Shown one piece after another: positions 1 to 8,472 of a stretch of 64,000 nt of DNA. The notes beneath the pieces are model-generated. The model was not told the origin of the DNA and did not search any database. It saw nothing but the letters and a program-made list of their open reading frames with translations. Source of the DNA: an uncultured Erythrobacter sp. (lineage in GTDB: Bacteria > Pseudomonadota > Alphaproteobacteria > Sphingomonadales > Sphingomonadaceae); contig CANKYK010000001.1 of NCBI GenBank assembly GCA_947488155.1, positions 1,444,439 to 1,508,438 of the forward strand, written 5' to 3'. The first letter of the stretch is position 1; each line of letters opens with the position of its first letter. The position numbers and the translations under genes are program-made.

Positions 1-1476
1 AGCCTGCATTTCGCCATTCCCAATCACCCTTGGGTTGATGAGAAGGACGGTGCCGCCGTCCGGATAGCCATGACCGTAGCAGCCAAAGGCAAGGCAGGGG
101 GGCGCTTGCTAAAGGTTGCCGATGAGCGCGGCGCACCGGATCATATCGTTTACACTGAGAGCGCTGGCATGATCGGCCCAGATTTGCGCGTGGGTGCAGA
201 TGTGACGTCCACAGTTCCGCTGAAGGCGAATAATGAACTGTGCTCACCCGGTGTGAAGCTCCATGGCAACGGATTTATCGTAACGTCTGAGGAAGCGGCA
301 GCTCTCAATGCTCCTGCGAAGCCACAAACCATCCGCACTGGCGTCAAGGACGGCGATGCGGTGATCTTTGATTATCGCAATGGCCGCGACCTTGCCTCGC
401 GTCCGCGCGGGGTGAAGGTGATCGACCTTTATGGCCTTACCGAAGCGCAGGTGCGTGAACACCATCCGGCGGTGTATCAACGTGTTGTCTCAAACGTGAA
501 ACCCCACCGCGATCAGAACAATAGAGCTAGCTATCGTGAAAATTGGTGGCTGTTTGGAGAGCAACGATCAGAACTGCGAAAAGCGCTGCGGGGAGTGAAC
601 CGCTACATCGCTACAATCGAAACCGCCAAACACCGCGCTTTCCAGTTCCTGCCGATGACGATTCTGCCCGACAATATGTTGGTCTGCATTGCGCTCGACG
701 ACGCATTCCACCTTGGCGTGCTTTCGAGCCGGTTCCATGTGCCATGGGCCTTGGCCAGCGGTGGTAGACTCGGCATGGGGGATGATCCGCGTTACAGCAA
801 AACCCGTTGCTTTGACCCCTTCCCCTTCCCTGCAGACGTACCCGAACCCCTGAAAAGCAAAATTCGCACAGAAGCCGAAGCGCTTGATGCACTGCGCAAG
901 CGGGTGCTAGCCGAACATGGGGACCTGACCCTCACCAAGCTATACAATGTGCTCGAAGCCTTGCGCGCCAATGACGGCAAGGGCCGCGCGCTGACCGATG
1001 ATGAACGCGACATCCATGATCGCGGCCTTGTCACTTTGATCCGCCAGCATCACGATACAATCGACTGCCAAGTCGCCGAGGCATATGGCTGGCCCGCCGA
1101 CCTTTCCGATGAAGAGATCCTCACCCGTCTGGTCGCGCTCAATAAAGAGCGTGCAGCTGAAGAGGCCAAAGGCTTAATCCGTTGGCTGCGCCCGGACTAT
1201 CAGGCCCCCGACTATCAGGCACCGGTTTCGCAAACGCTTGACCTTGGCGAAGCCTCCGCTCCCGTGCCCGATAATGTCGTGCCGTGGCCCAAAAAGCTGC
1301 CCGAACAAGTCAGCGCCGTCGCCGCTGTCCTTTCTTCATCAACAGTACCGCTCGCCCCGCAAGATGTCGCCCGAACCTTCAAAGGCAAACGCGCCACCAC
1401 CGTGCGCCCAATCCTCGACTCGCTTACTGCTATCGGCCAGGCAAGACGTTTGAAAGATGGGCGATACGCGGCGTAA
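1..1476 (+). CDS. MmeI-type DNA methyltransferase / type IIL restriction-modification protein, C-terminal part (5' truncated by window edge)
   Basis: The reading frame is open from base 1. The ORF-track ATG at 70 is internal: the upstream codons read through 'AIPNHPWVDEKDGAAVRIAM', a stretch typical of MmeI-like enzymes just after the methyltransferase core. What remains is the target-recognition region ('YRENWWLFGE', 'ETAKHRAFQFLP', 'SSRFHVPWALASGG', 'RCFDPFPFP') followed by the helical C-terminal domain. These single-chain proteins join an N-terminal nuclease, an adenine methyltransferase and a specificity domain, and defend against foreign DNA. The SAM-binding and NPPY-type catalytic motifs and any nuclease lie left of the window, so activity cannot be judged. 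It sits in the integrated island beside an Abi gene, as expected of a defence cargo. A BREX PglX methyltransferase was considered, but the TRD motifs fit MmeI better. Confidence 0.85.
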   Translation, partial: SLHFAIPNHPWVDEKDGAAVRIAMTVAAKGKAGGRLLKVADERGAPDHIVYTESAGMIGPDLRVGADVTSTVPLKANNELCSPGVKLHGNGFIVTSEEAAALNAPAKPQTIRTGVKDGDAVIFDYRNGRDLASRPRGVKVIDLYGLTEAQVREHHPAVYQRVVSNVKPHRDQNNRASYRENWWLFGEQRSELRKALRGVNRYIATIETAKHRAFQFLPMTILPDNMLVCIALDDAFHLGVLSSRFHVPWALASGGRLGMGDDPRYSKTRCFDPFPFPADVPEPLKSKIRTEAEALDALRKRVLAEHGDLTLTKLYNVLEALRANDGKGRALTDDERDIHDRGLVTLIRQHHDTIDCQVAEAYGWPADLSDEEILTRLVALNKERAAEEAKGLIRWLRPDYQAPDYQAPVSQTLDLGEASAPVPDNVVPWPKKLPEQVSAVAAVLSSSTVPLAPQDVARTFKGKRATTVRPILDSLTAIGQARRLKDGRYAA

Positions 1477-1524
1477 CGAAAGGCGGCGGCTGAGCGGCAA
1501 GCCCGTCCATGGGCGTCTTATACG

Positions 1525-2445
1525 TTACTTGATGCCGCCCCATAACTTGTAGTCAGCCCAGTCGTTTGGGAAGCCCATCATTTGTGGGTCGCCAAAGGGC
1601 ATTTCACCAACCAGCCTCTGCAAGCGTTCGCGCCACGTGTTGCCCAGTTCTGCGCGGTCCAGACAGTGCTGGATCATCGCCAGCGTGTTGTAGATCTTTT
1701 TCGGCGCGCCACGGTTCAAAGCCGTTGCCAAGTCCGGTGGCGATTTCTTCGGAAGTTTGAGTGAAACGTCGAGAGTTCTGTTCCACAACCGCCCGTGATG
1801 GGCGCAGATGTTCCGGACAATCGCCAACTGGTGGAGGAACGTCACGAAGATCACTTCGTCGAGATCAAAGGGATCCGCGACTTTTTGCCGGAGGCTCGGC
1901 TCCTTGAGCGCCGCATACCATTGCGACAACAGTCCGAACGATAGCAGTTCCGATGACATCCAAACCGGTGGCCTAGCCGGACCAGAATATTCTCGTTTGT
2001 AGTGACGGACAAACGTGTCTTTTGATCGGGCAACTTCCTTATCAAGTCGAGCGCAGTTGCGATTGAACTTGTTCTGATCGGCATAGATCGCTTGATTGAG
2101 GTAGGAGAAGCCATCTCCCAGCATCGCCATCTCGTATGCCCAAGCACCACGAGCCGCCACTTCAACCCGCTCGACTGCGTCGAGAACGAGCAGGCGCAAT
2201 TTGCGATCGAATTCGTAGAGCTCGAGTACGGTCTGGAAGTTGGTGCCTGTCTGGAATCTCGGACCAGCTTGGCCCTTTGGATGCTCGAACGGAAGCCAGT
2301 AGGCGCTTAGCCTGTAGTAGCTGATGTGCTGCAAACAGTGTTCTGCAATGGCATGATCGTCGATCACCATGCCATTTGCTTCAAGCTTGGCTATTTGATC
2401 AGCCAACGAAAGTGAGGGCTTGTTGTAGAGAGGCTTAGGCGGCAT
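1525..2445 (-). CDS. Abi_2 (AbiD/AbiF-like) abortive infection family protein
   Basis: This 306-aa protein begins 'MPPKPLYNKPSLSLADQIAK', with 'HISYYRLSAYWLPFE' around residues 40-55 and a C-terminal 'NICAHHGRLWNR' segment. These are the hallmarks of the Abi_2 family (AbiD/AbiF), which confers phage resistance by abortive infection in lactococci and is widespread in mobile islands. The ORF track begins 39 codons earlier at 2562. I prefer the ATG at 2445 because AGGAGG lies about nine bases upstream and the family N-terminus starts there. The His-rich NxCAHHxR motif resembles R-x4-6-H HEPN RNase motifs, so RNA cleavage is plausible; that is inference. The gene converges with the MmeI-like gene and both are island cargo. 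Confidence 0.85.
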   Translation of the reverse strand: MPPKPLYNKPSLSLADQIAKLEANGMVIDDHAIAEHCLQHISYYRLSAYWLPFEHPKGQAGPRFQTGTNFQTVLELYEFDRKLRLLVLDAVERVEVAARGAWAYEMAMLGDGFSYLNQAIYADQNKFNRNCARLDKEVARSKDTFVRHYKREYSGPARPPVWMSSELLSFGLLSQWYAALKEPSLRQKVADPFDLDEVIFVTFLHQLAIVRNICAHHGRLWNRTLDVSLKLPKKSPPDLATALNRGAPKKIYNTLAMIQHCLDRAELGNTWRERLQRLVGEMPFGDPQMMGFPNDWADYKLWGGIK

Positions 2446-2665
2446 CAATCGGGCCTCCTGCCATACGGATTTTGGGCAAAAATGACCCGCCTGGTGCGCA
2501 TCGTTGAGAGGCGTGGCGGGTTCTGTTAGCCAATTGATATGCGCGAGAGGTGAAAAAGTCAATCAGAAGTTGACCTTCGGTCCAATGCAGCCGAGCGTGG
2601 CTTTCCGCATTCGGGTGCGCTGGATCACATGCCGATCCCGATGCTCCAAATTCATTCAAATCGTA

Positions 2666-2687
2666 ATATTCACTGCGCAGCGAATAT
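2666..2687. repeat. 22-bp near-perfect palindrome between integrase and abi genes
   Basis: ATATTCACTGCGCAGCGAATAT reads almost identically on both strands, with one mismatched pair. It lies 19 bases beyond the integrase stop and about 220 bases upstream of the abi start. It has no T-run, so it is more likely a protein-binding dyad than an intrinsic terminator. Function unknown. Confidence 0.45.
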
Positions 2688-2706
2688 CGCTCCAAGACCG
2701 TCAGCA

Positions 2707-3954
2707 TCAGTTCGCGGCCACGATCTTGAGGTGCGGTCTGGGCTTGTCGAGGACCTCGACAGCTTCGCGTCGGTGCTCTGGAGCCAAGTGAGCATAGCGC
2801 AAAGTCATGCTGTAATCGCTGTGGCCAAGCAGTTCGCGGATGGTGTTGAGGTCTACCGCACCCATGGCAAGGCGTGAGGCGAAGTGATGGCGCATGTCGT
2901 GCCAACGAAAGTCCACGATCTTCGCATCAGTGAGCAACTTCTTCCACGATGAGTTGACGTTGTCGAAGCGCGCGCCGTCTTCGCTTTCGAACACACGGCT
3001 GTTGCCGAGCTCGCATTGAGAGCGCCAGGATTTAAGAGTCTCATAGGCCTCTGCGTTGAGCGGGATATGTCGTGTCTTGCGCGACTTCGCAGTCTCCGCC
3101 GACACAGTGACGATCTGCCGGTCAAAATTCACATGCGACCATTTGAGGTCGAACAGTTCACCGCGCCGCATACCCGTATTGAGCGATAGAAGGACCATCG
3201 GCATCAGGTGATCGGTGAACGGAACGGCGCGCAAGCTGGGCAATAGCTCTCGGTCACGTTCAAGCCGCCACTGGTTGGCTGTGTCGCGCTCGCTGCGCAT
3301 TCTGTCTTCGCGCGTCTTGAGTTGGGCGCGCAGACGATATTCTTCGGCTTCGTCCAGGTATCGAACACGGACTTCCTTGTTCTCGCGCGCCTTCTTGACC
3401 TTGGCGATCGGGTTCACTGCAATCAGTTCCCATTCGACAGCCCGGTTGAGCGCCGCCTTGATCGCCGTGATGTCGCGATTGACCGTGTTGGGCTTGACGC
3501 CGTCTTTCATGCGCTGGGCGCGCCAGCGCTCCATATCGAGTGGCGAGATGGTCGCCATCGGCATCTTGAGAAACTTCTTGAAGGCAACCTTGAGGCGTTT
3601 GAGAGTGGCCTCTGCAGTTTTCTGGTGAACCCGCGCCCAGTCAGCGTAATGTTCGTCAATGAACTCGCCGAAAGTCGAAACCTGTTTGCGCTTCTGGCGC
3701 TCGATGCGCGGATCGACACCTGCCCAGTAAGGGCCAAGTGCACTCTTTGATGCCTCGACTGCTTGGGCGTATCCCATGCTGGTCAAGCGACCGAGCCGGA
3801 TGCGCTTTCCGCGCTCGAATTCGAGATACCATGCCTTTACGCCGGAGGGCTGGACCCGCAGCAGAAGTCCACTGAATTTAGGGTCGCGCAATTCATAAGG
3901 CTTCGCCTTTGCGGCTGCTTTTAATGCTACAGAATTGTTTAGCGCGGGATGCAT
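2707..3954 (-). CDS. Tyrosine-type site-specific integrase
   Basis: This 415-aa tyrosine recombinase has a DUF4102-like arm-binding N-terminus ('LRDPKFSGLLLRVQPSGVKAWYLEF'), a SAM-like core-binding domain (about residues 95-190) and a C-terminal catalytic domain. The catalytic residues are visible: Arg in 'LNTGMRRGELFDLKW', His-x-x-Arg in 'RWHDMRHHFASRL', and the nucleophile Tyr in 'HSDYSMTLRYAHL'. A candidate Lys lies in 'SAETAKSRKTRHIPL'. It appears complete and functional. It lies 186 bases from the tRNA-Arg scar and presumably inserts and excises the island there. An unusual insertion of about 35 residues lies between 'RAQLKTREDRM' and the conserved Arg, as also seen in several alphaproteobacterial island integrases. 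Confidence 0.95.
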   Translation of the reverse strand: MHPALNNSVALKAAAKAKPYELRDPKFSGLLLRVQPSGVKAWYLEFERGKRIRLGRLTSMGYAQAVEASKSALGPYWAGVDPRIERQKRKQVSTFGEFIDEHYADWARVHQKTAEATLKRLKVAFKKFLKMPMATISPLDMERWRAQRMKDGVKPNTVNRDITAIKAALNRAVEWELIAVNPIAKVKKARENKEVRVRYLDEAEEYRLRAQLKTREDRMRSERDTANQWRLERDRELLPSLRAVPFTDHLMPMVLLSLNTGMRRGELFDLKWSHVNFDRQIVTVSAETAKSRKTRHIPLNAEAYETLKSWRSQCELGNSRVFESEDGARFDNVNSSWKKLLTDAKIVDFRWHDMRHHFASRLAMGAVDLNTIRELLGHSDYSMTLRYAHLAPEHRREAVEVLDKPRPHLKIVAAN

Positions 3955-4140
3955 TGCGATCTATCCTTCGATCACAAAGTAGCGAATCCGTAAGTGAAAT
4001 GTAAGTGCAGGAGGGGTGAACGCAGTGCAACAAATGCGAACGATTCGCAACTTTGTAATACCAAAATAAAGCAATAAAAATAATTATTTATGGTTCATTT
4101 GCGTTCTGCTGCGTTGCAACAAAATGCACCATTTTTACAG
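3955..4140. other. AT-rich attachment-site flank with repeats upstream of the integrase
   Basis: No gene is visible here. The segment is markedly AT-rich compared with its surroundings, for example the run near 4065-4090. It contains two direct copies of GTAAGTG (3990 and 4001) set exactly 11 bases apart, about one helical turn, and a perfect dyad TGCGAA-CGA-TTCGCA (4035-4049). Such repeats between an integrase start and the crossover core are typical of arm-type integrase sites and of excisionase or autoregulatory operators. The integrase promoter must lie here as well. Assignment to a particular protein is inference. Confidence 0.5.
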
Positions 4141-4185
4141 CTCCGAAGGCAGAGGCCAGAGGTTCGAATCCTCTCGGGTGCGCCA
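4141..4185 (+). other. tRNA-Arg(CCG) 3' remnant: island attachment site (att core)
   Basis: The 45 bases starting CTCCGAAGGCAG and ending TCGGGTGCGCCA match the anticodon loop (CTCCGAA, anticodon CCG), 3' anticodon strand, variable loop, complete T-arm (AGAGGTTCGAATCCTCT), 3' acceptor strand, discriminator G and encoded CCA of a tRNA-Arg. The sequence before 4141 is not the 5' half (GCACCCGTAGCTCAG-type), so this copy cannot make a tRNA. That is the expected product of integration into the 3' part of a tRNA gene: the other end keeps the whole tRNA and this end keeps the duplicated core. It marks the boundary between island (left) and chromosome (right). Confidence 0.85.
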
Positions 4186-4288
4186 TTTTGGTGTGGTGCT
4201 TTGAGATCTCAGATCTCGGCGCGTGCCACACTCCACACGCTTCTCACAAAGCAGCCTTCACTCGCACGCACCCTCACAAGTCCCGCAA
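4186..4288. terminator. Hairpin after the tRNA remnant, possible bidirectional terminator
   Basis: Just after CCA, GTGTGG (4191-4196) can pair with CCACAC (4226-4231), and inside it GAGAT-CTCAG-ATCTC forms a second dyad. It was probably the original tRNA-Arg transcript terminator. It also lies just past the end of the leftward CapB-like operon (stop at 4289), so it could serve both. It lacks a strong T-run, hence modest confidence. Confidence 0.4.
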
Positions 4289-6457
4289 TTACGCCGCTTT
4301 CCTGAATGAGAGCAGCCGACCGCCGCGCTGTTTGATCGATTTGGACAGCCAGCCGCCTTTTTGCCGTGAGGTGATTTCTTTCAGCTCTGCTGCGGCGCGT
4401 TGCAGGGACACCTGCTCCGCGATCAGCGCCTTGTAGATTTTGTCAGAGGTACGGCGGCGGCGCACGGCATCGCTCGGGTCGATAAAGCCCTCCGCCATAT
4501 TGATCAGGCGATCAGCGGCATCTTTAAGGGCGCTACGCGCTTCATCATCGCTGCCGTCGTCATTCGCGTCGATCGGATCCTGCGCGCGCACTTGTTTGTC
4601 GAGCCGCGCGGCCAGAGCGTCCAATTGCGCTGGCGAAATGCTCACCAGGGAATTGAGGTGCGTGCGGGCAGAAGCGATACTTTCCAGAACCGCCCGTTCG
4701 CTCAGAATGCCAAACTCCTGGAAGCTGGCGAGCGCGCGGTATCCGCGCTCAATCTCGACTGCCTCGTCAGAGCCGAGCTGCTCGCACGCCTTGGCGACCG
4801 TTTCCCACGCCTGCCAGCGGTAAACCCAGTCAAGGCCAGTGCCCTTGATGTTCTGCATGCCCATGATGCGATTGGTTAGGCCCGGTGGGGTGCTGTCGGC
4901 GACCAGGCGCACAATCGCCTCGCCCTTCGTATAGGTGTCGCGTACCGGCAGCAGCTTGGCCTTGAAGGCTTTGCCCAGCAGCGCGTGCATTTGTGCATCA
5001 AGCGCAGCCGGATCGCCGCCTTTAGCGACTGCTTGCTGGAGCTCGGCGAGGGCGCGCGTGTTTTCTGCCATGGCTTCGTAATGCGCGAGAATGGCCTCGT
5101 AGTTTTGGACACCGGCGCCGCTCAATGTCTCGGCGAGTTGGCCAGATTTGGCCGCTGCAATCGCGTCTGCTGCGCTCAGCACATCCGCCTGCGGTGCAAG
5201 CATAGCTGCCAGCAGTCCGTCGAGACTCGCCTGGTCCTGAGCGATGCGCTGATGCTTGGTCAGGGCTTCCAATTTCGCCAGTGGCGCGGTGTCATCTTCA
5301 AACAGGGTGAGGTTGGCGGCATAGGCCTCCCATTCCTCGTTGATGAAGCCGATCAGCCCCTCGACATTCGATCCGATCAGCACGTGGCGATCAGCCGCGA
5401 CATCATGCACCAGCATGCGCGCGAACACGCGGCTGCGCGGAACGCGGTCGGCGCGGTTGTTGACGACGGTGCTGATGAAGATCTCTGGGTCTTTCGCAAG
5501 GTCATGCTCGGCCATGCCCATCCGGTCCCAATTGCCCATCGCGCCAAAGCGTTCATTGGCCGACATGCCCATGATAAATTCCAGTGTGCGGCCATTGATC
5601 GTGGAACGCGGATAGGTTTTGAGCACGCCCAAATCGGCCACCACCCGGTCCGACATTTCGCGCACGCAGTAATCGTGTTCCAGACCCAGCTCATCGCCCA
5701 TCGCGGTTACCAGGGCGATGTTATAGGGGTGCTCTTCATAGGGGAAACGGTCGAGCAGATCCCGATGCACCAGTCCGGCCTCTTTCCAGCCTACAGTGCG
5801 CATGTCTGTCTGGCCTTTGGCTGCGCCCTCTTGCAGGATAGGCAGCATTTCCTCTTCGGTCGTGAGCAGCTGCGATCCGTTCGGAATGAACTCGCACATG
5901 ACCTCTGGAATATTGCGTCCAGCCGGGCCTTGGACGTCCTCATGATCGGGATAGGTGTTGGTGATGGTGCCAATATCGTCGCGCATCCAATCCTGCTGCA
6001 GCACGCGAACATAATCGGGATTGAGGCCCATGCATTCCCATAGGAACACGCGTGTTTTCAGACCCTTGGAGGTTTTCATCAGGTTGAACTGTTCCCAGAT
6101 GGTCGCCTTGTCATAGGGGCGGAACAGGAACATTTCGGTGAGGCCGCCAAACGGCGTGCCGATCAGGAACATTGCCTCGCAGCCAGTGGTTTTCGAGACG
6201 ATGGATGGGCCTACCGCATTCATCAGGCCCGCTTTCAGCCGCTCCGTACCGGATTTGCCGCGCGTGCCCCAACCGCCCAGCACCAGGCTCAGCGATTTGC
6301 GCAGACGCCGGGCGTACCAGCCAAGCGCGATATGCCGGGTGAAGAACCACAGGCTGGCGGCGATAAGGAAGATCGCCAGCTCGATGAGATTGTTCTCATA
6401 GACCGTGGAGGCATAGACCAGAGCCTTGTCCGCGAGAGGGGCGAGCGTATCGATCAT
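4289..6457 (-). CDS. PgsB/CapB-like poly-gamma-glutamate synthase (Mur-ligase-type amide ligase) with long C-terminal extension
   Basis: An N-terminal membrane segment (about residues 24-44) is followed by 'VLGGWGTRGKSGTERLKAGL', the ATP-binding P-loop of PgsB/CapB, members of the Mur ligase superfamily that polymerise glutamate through side-chain amide bonds at the inner membrane. Conserved downstream blocks include 'TITNTYPDHEDVQGPAGRNI' and 'STVVNNRADRVPRSR'. Family members are usually about 390-400 aa. This one is 722 aa, with about 300 extra, mostly helical residues after position 400 and no recognisable domain. It is the last gene of the leftward operon and overlaps its neighbour by ATGA. 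Together with a CapC-like partner and a hydrolase-like protein this argues for synthesis of a glutamate-type or related anionic polymer. Substrate and length control are unknown; no CapA homologue is visible. Confidence 0.8.
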   Translation of the reverse strand: MIDTLAPLADKALVYASTVYENNLIELAIFLIAASLWFFTRHIALGWYARRLRKSLSLVLGGWGTRGKSGTERLKAGLMNAVGPSIVSKTTGCEAMFLIGTPFGGLTEMFLFRPYDKATIWEQFNLMKTSKGLKTRVFLWECMGLNPDYVRVLQQDWMRDDIGTITNTYPDHEDVQGPAGRNIPEVMCEFIPNGSQLLTTEEEMLPILQEGAAKGQTDMRTVGWKEAGLVHRDLLDRFPYEEHPYNIALVTAMGDELGLEHDYCVREMSDRVVADLGVLKTYPRSTINGRTLEFIMGMSANERFGAMGNWDRMGMAEHDLAKDPEIFISTVVNNRADRVPRSRVFARMLVHDVAADRHVLIGSNVEGLIGFINEEWEAYAANLTLFEDDTAPLAKLEALTKHQRIAQDQASLDGLLAAMLAPQADVLSAADAIAAAKSGQLAETLSGAGVQNYEAILAHYEAMAENTRALAELQQAVAKGGDPAALDAQMHALLGKAFKAKLLPVRDTYTKGEAIVRLVADSTPPGLTNRIMGMQNIKGTGLDWVYRWQAWETVAKACEQLGSDEAVEIERGYRALASFQEFGILSERAVLESIASARTHLNSLVSISPAQLDALAARLDKQVRAQDPIDANDDGSDDEARSALKDAADRLINMAEGFIDPSDAVRRRRTSDKIYKALIAEQVSLQRAAAELKEITSRQKGGWLSKSIKQRGGRLLSFRKAA

Positions 6458-8472
6458 GCTGGCTCCTCCGACCCGAAAAACTTGGCGATTTCAGGATTGA
6501 CTGGGCTGTCCGCGTCATAGCCGCGATACGTGGTCTCGATCCCATGGTCGCGCAGAGCCTCAAGGAATTCCGCAGGCTCTCGGTTGCGCTGATTGGCGAG
6601 CGGCGCAAACCCGCGCGAGATGCGCCAGAATGCGCGCGCACGGCTGTACAGGCCAGCGGGCGGGGTCAGGGTTGTGATCCCGGCACTGGTGAAGATCTCA
6701 ATCGGCTCGCCTTGGTCCAATGCAGCCAGCACCATATCGATCAGCGGCAGGTAATTGCGCCAGCCGCCCTCGCTGCTTTCAAACAGGGGTTCGCCCGGAA
6801 CTTTAGTGGGGGCGAGTTCGGCCATGCGTGCGCTTGGGGCCAGTATCGCGCCGAAATAATGGCGTCCGGTGGTGTGAATATGCGCCTGACGTTTATCGGT
6901 GGCGGAATTGCGCCCTTCGAACAGGACGCGCCAAAGCCGCCGTTTGATCCATTCGCCACGCTGAATGCGCGGACGGCGACCGGTCTTAAGCGAGAGGCCA
7001 AAATCGTTCTGAGCGAGCACGGCCATCACCCTACCGACCTGCTCCCTGTCTTTGTCGAGCCAAGGTTTGAGTGCTTTGATCGGGCGGATATCCGCCTCCA
7101 ACTGATCGCGGGTGACCTCTCGGATGGCTTCGGCAATCTCGAGCGCATCAAGGCCTGACATCAGCCATGCCCGTTCAGCCGCTTCATCGGCCCAGCGCAG
7201 CAGCTTGGGCGAAAGGCGGCGCGCCTGAAACATGGCAATATGCTGGCGGATTTGAGCGATGGTCTGGTCACATCCCAGATCGTCCGACCAGCGGCAGAAG
7301 GCGGCGAGAGTTGATGCTGCATCGAGTGTGATACGCAGCACGAATTCGTCGCTTTCATGAGCCAGAATATGGCCGATATGTGCGGCGTAAATGTCCGGCG
7401 TCGTCGCCCGCAGCATGCGCGGGACATCGGCGAAGATTGCGGCGCGAACTTGCGTGTCGCTATCATCGCGCAGGGCGACAATCGTCTCAGCCGCGACGGG
7501 CTTTGGCAGCAGGTGCAGTGTATCGGCGAGCGATTGACGCACGGCGCCGCTTTCGTCTTCGCCCAGTTTCTTCAGCAACCTCGCAAACGCTTCATCGAGC
7601 GCAAAGTTTGCGCTCAGCAGGCGCACCAGATGGCGACGCAGGAACAGCTCATTGTCCGCCGCACGCGCCGGCTTGGCCGAGAGCGGCTGCTTCAGCCGAG
7701 CGTTCACTGCCGTCGCGATGGACTTGGGCGAAAGTGCGAGCAGTGCGTCAAAGGCGGCGCATTGCACCCATACATCTTCGCTTTCATCCAGGCACACCCG
7801 GCGCGTCGCGCTCAGCACAGCCTCCAGCCAGGCGCCAAAGGGCCAATGATCGATTTGCTTGGCGATGGTCGCGAGGCAGGTGTGAGCGGCGTAGCGGATG
7901 CGCGCATCCCCGCGCCAGCTGCGCATCGCGTCCAGCAGATCGTCGAACAGATCGACGAAGAACGCGGTGTGGACCATCATCGGGTCAGCCGCGACCGCAT
8001 CGGCGGCGATCAGGCCGAGCCGCTCAACCGCATGGGCCAGGGCGCGCTCGCGCTCACCAACGCGTTTATGGAACCGCTCAACCGCCGCATCGGCATCGAA
8101 ATAGGTATCGAACGCCTTGCGGTCGCTGTTCAATTGCTTGCGGTCCGCGCCCAATGCACGGGCGAAATCAAGGATCGCGGCGCGCTGTTCGGCCTGGTCA
8201 ATGGCGTTGGCGTGGCGGGTCTGAAACTCGCGCTCAGCATTGGTCAGAGCGGCGATGGAATCGCTTTGTTTGGCGCAATATCGCGCGAGCAATTCGGCGT
8301 GCGTACGCGGATCGGCAAATTCACTTTGCTTGGATGCCATCGCCAAGATTTCAGCGTGCACATCCTCGAAAACGGGGCGCATTTTAGGCGCGAGACCGGC
8401 TGCCAAGCGGTCCGCAAGCATGCGCTCCTGAGGTGCGGCGAGCCCAGCTTCAATTTTGGTGTGGACGCTCAT
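6454..8472 (-). CDS. HEAT-repeat-like protein of the CapBC-like operon
   Basis: About 672 aa, without signal peptide or membrane segment, so probably cytoplasmic. The middle part is alpha-solenoid-like, with HEAT-style units such as 'DARIRYAAHTCLATIA', 'EDVWVQCAAFDALLAL', 'ESGAVRQSLADTLHLL' and 'DTQVRAAIFADVPRML'. The C-terminal 180 residues carry a different, more beta-like domain ('HIHTTGRHYFGAILAPSARMAE') that I do not recognise. I chose the ATG at 8472 (MSVHTK) over the ORF-track start at 8493, because it gives the same ATGA overlap with the gene before it as the operon's other junctions. It also overlaps the CapB-like gene by four bases. A scaffolding or regulatory role for the polymer synthase is inferred from coupling only. 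Confidence 0.7.
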   Translation of the reverse strand: MSVHTKIEAGLAAPQERMLADRLAAGLAPKMRPVFEDVHAEILAMASKQSEFADPRTHAELLARYCAKQSDSIAALTNAEREFQTRHANAIDQAEQRAAILDFARALGADRKQLNSDRKAFDTYFDADAAVERFHKRVGERERALAHAVERLGLIAADAVAADPMMVHTAFFVDLFDDLLDAMRSWRGDARIRYAAHTCLATIAKQIDHWPFGAWLEAVLSATRRVCLDESEDVWVQCAAFDALLALSPKSIATAVNARLKQPLSAKPARAADNELFLRRHLVRLLSANFALDEAFARLLKKLGEDESGAVRQSLADTLHLLPKPVAAETIVALRDDSDTQVRAAIFADVPRMLRATTPDIYAAHIGHILAHESDEFVLRITLDAASTLAAFCRWSDDLGCDQTIAQIRQHIAMFQARRLSPKLLRWADEAAERAWLMSGLDALEIAEAIREVTRDQLEADIRPIKALKPWLDKDREQVGRVMAVLAQNDFGLSLKTGRRPRIQRGEWIKRRLWRVLFEGRNSATDKRQAHIHTTGRHYFGAILAPSARMAELAPTKVPGEPLFESSEGGWRNYLPLIDMVLAALDQGEPIEIFTSAGITTLTPPAGLYSRARAFWRISRGFAPLANQRNREPAEFLEALRDHGIETTYRGYDADSPVNPEIAKFFGSEEPA

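Noticed and set aside
70-1476. BREX PglX methyltransferase
   Set aside because: The NHPWVDxxDGAAVRIAM and RCFDPFPFP motifs are typical of MmeI-type enzymes, and no other BREX genes are visible.
4141-4185. Functional tRNA-Arg gene
   Set aside because: Only the 3' part from the anticodon loop on is present; the bases before it do not form the D-arm or 5' acceptor strand.
4090-4305. Plus-strand ORF of 71 aa over the tRNA-Arg remnant
   Set aside because: The translated 'RPEVRILSGAP' is the typical false protein made by reading a tRNA 3' end; there is no ribosome site or family.
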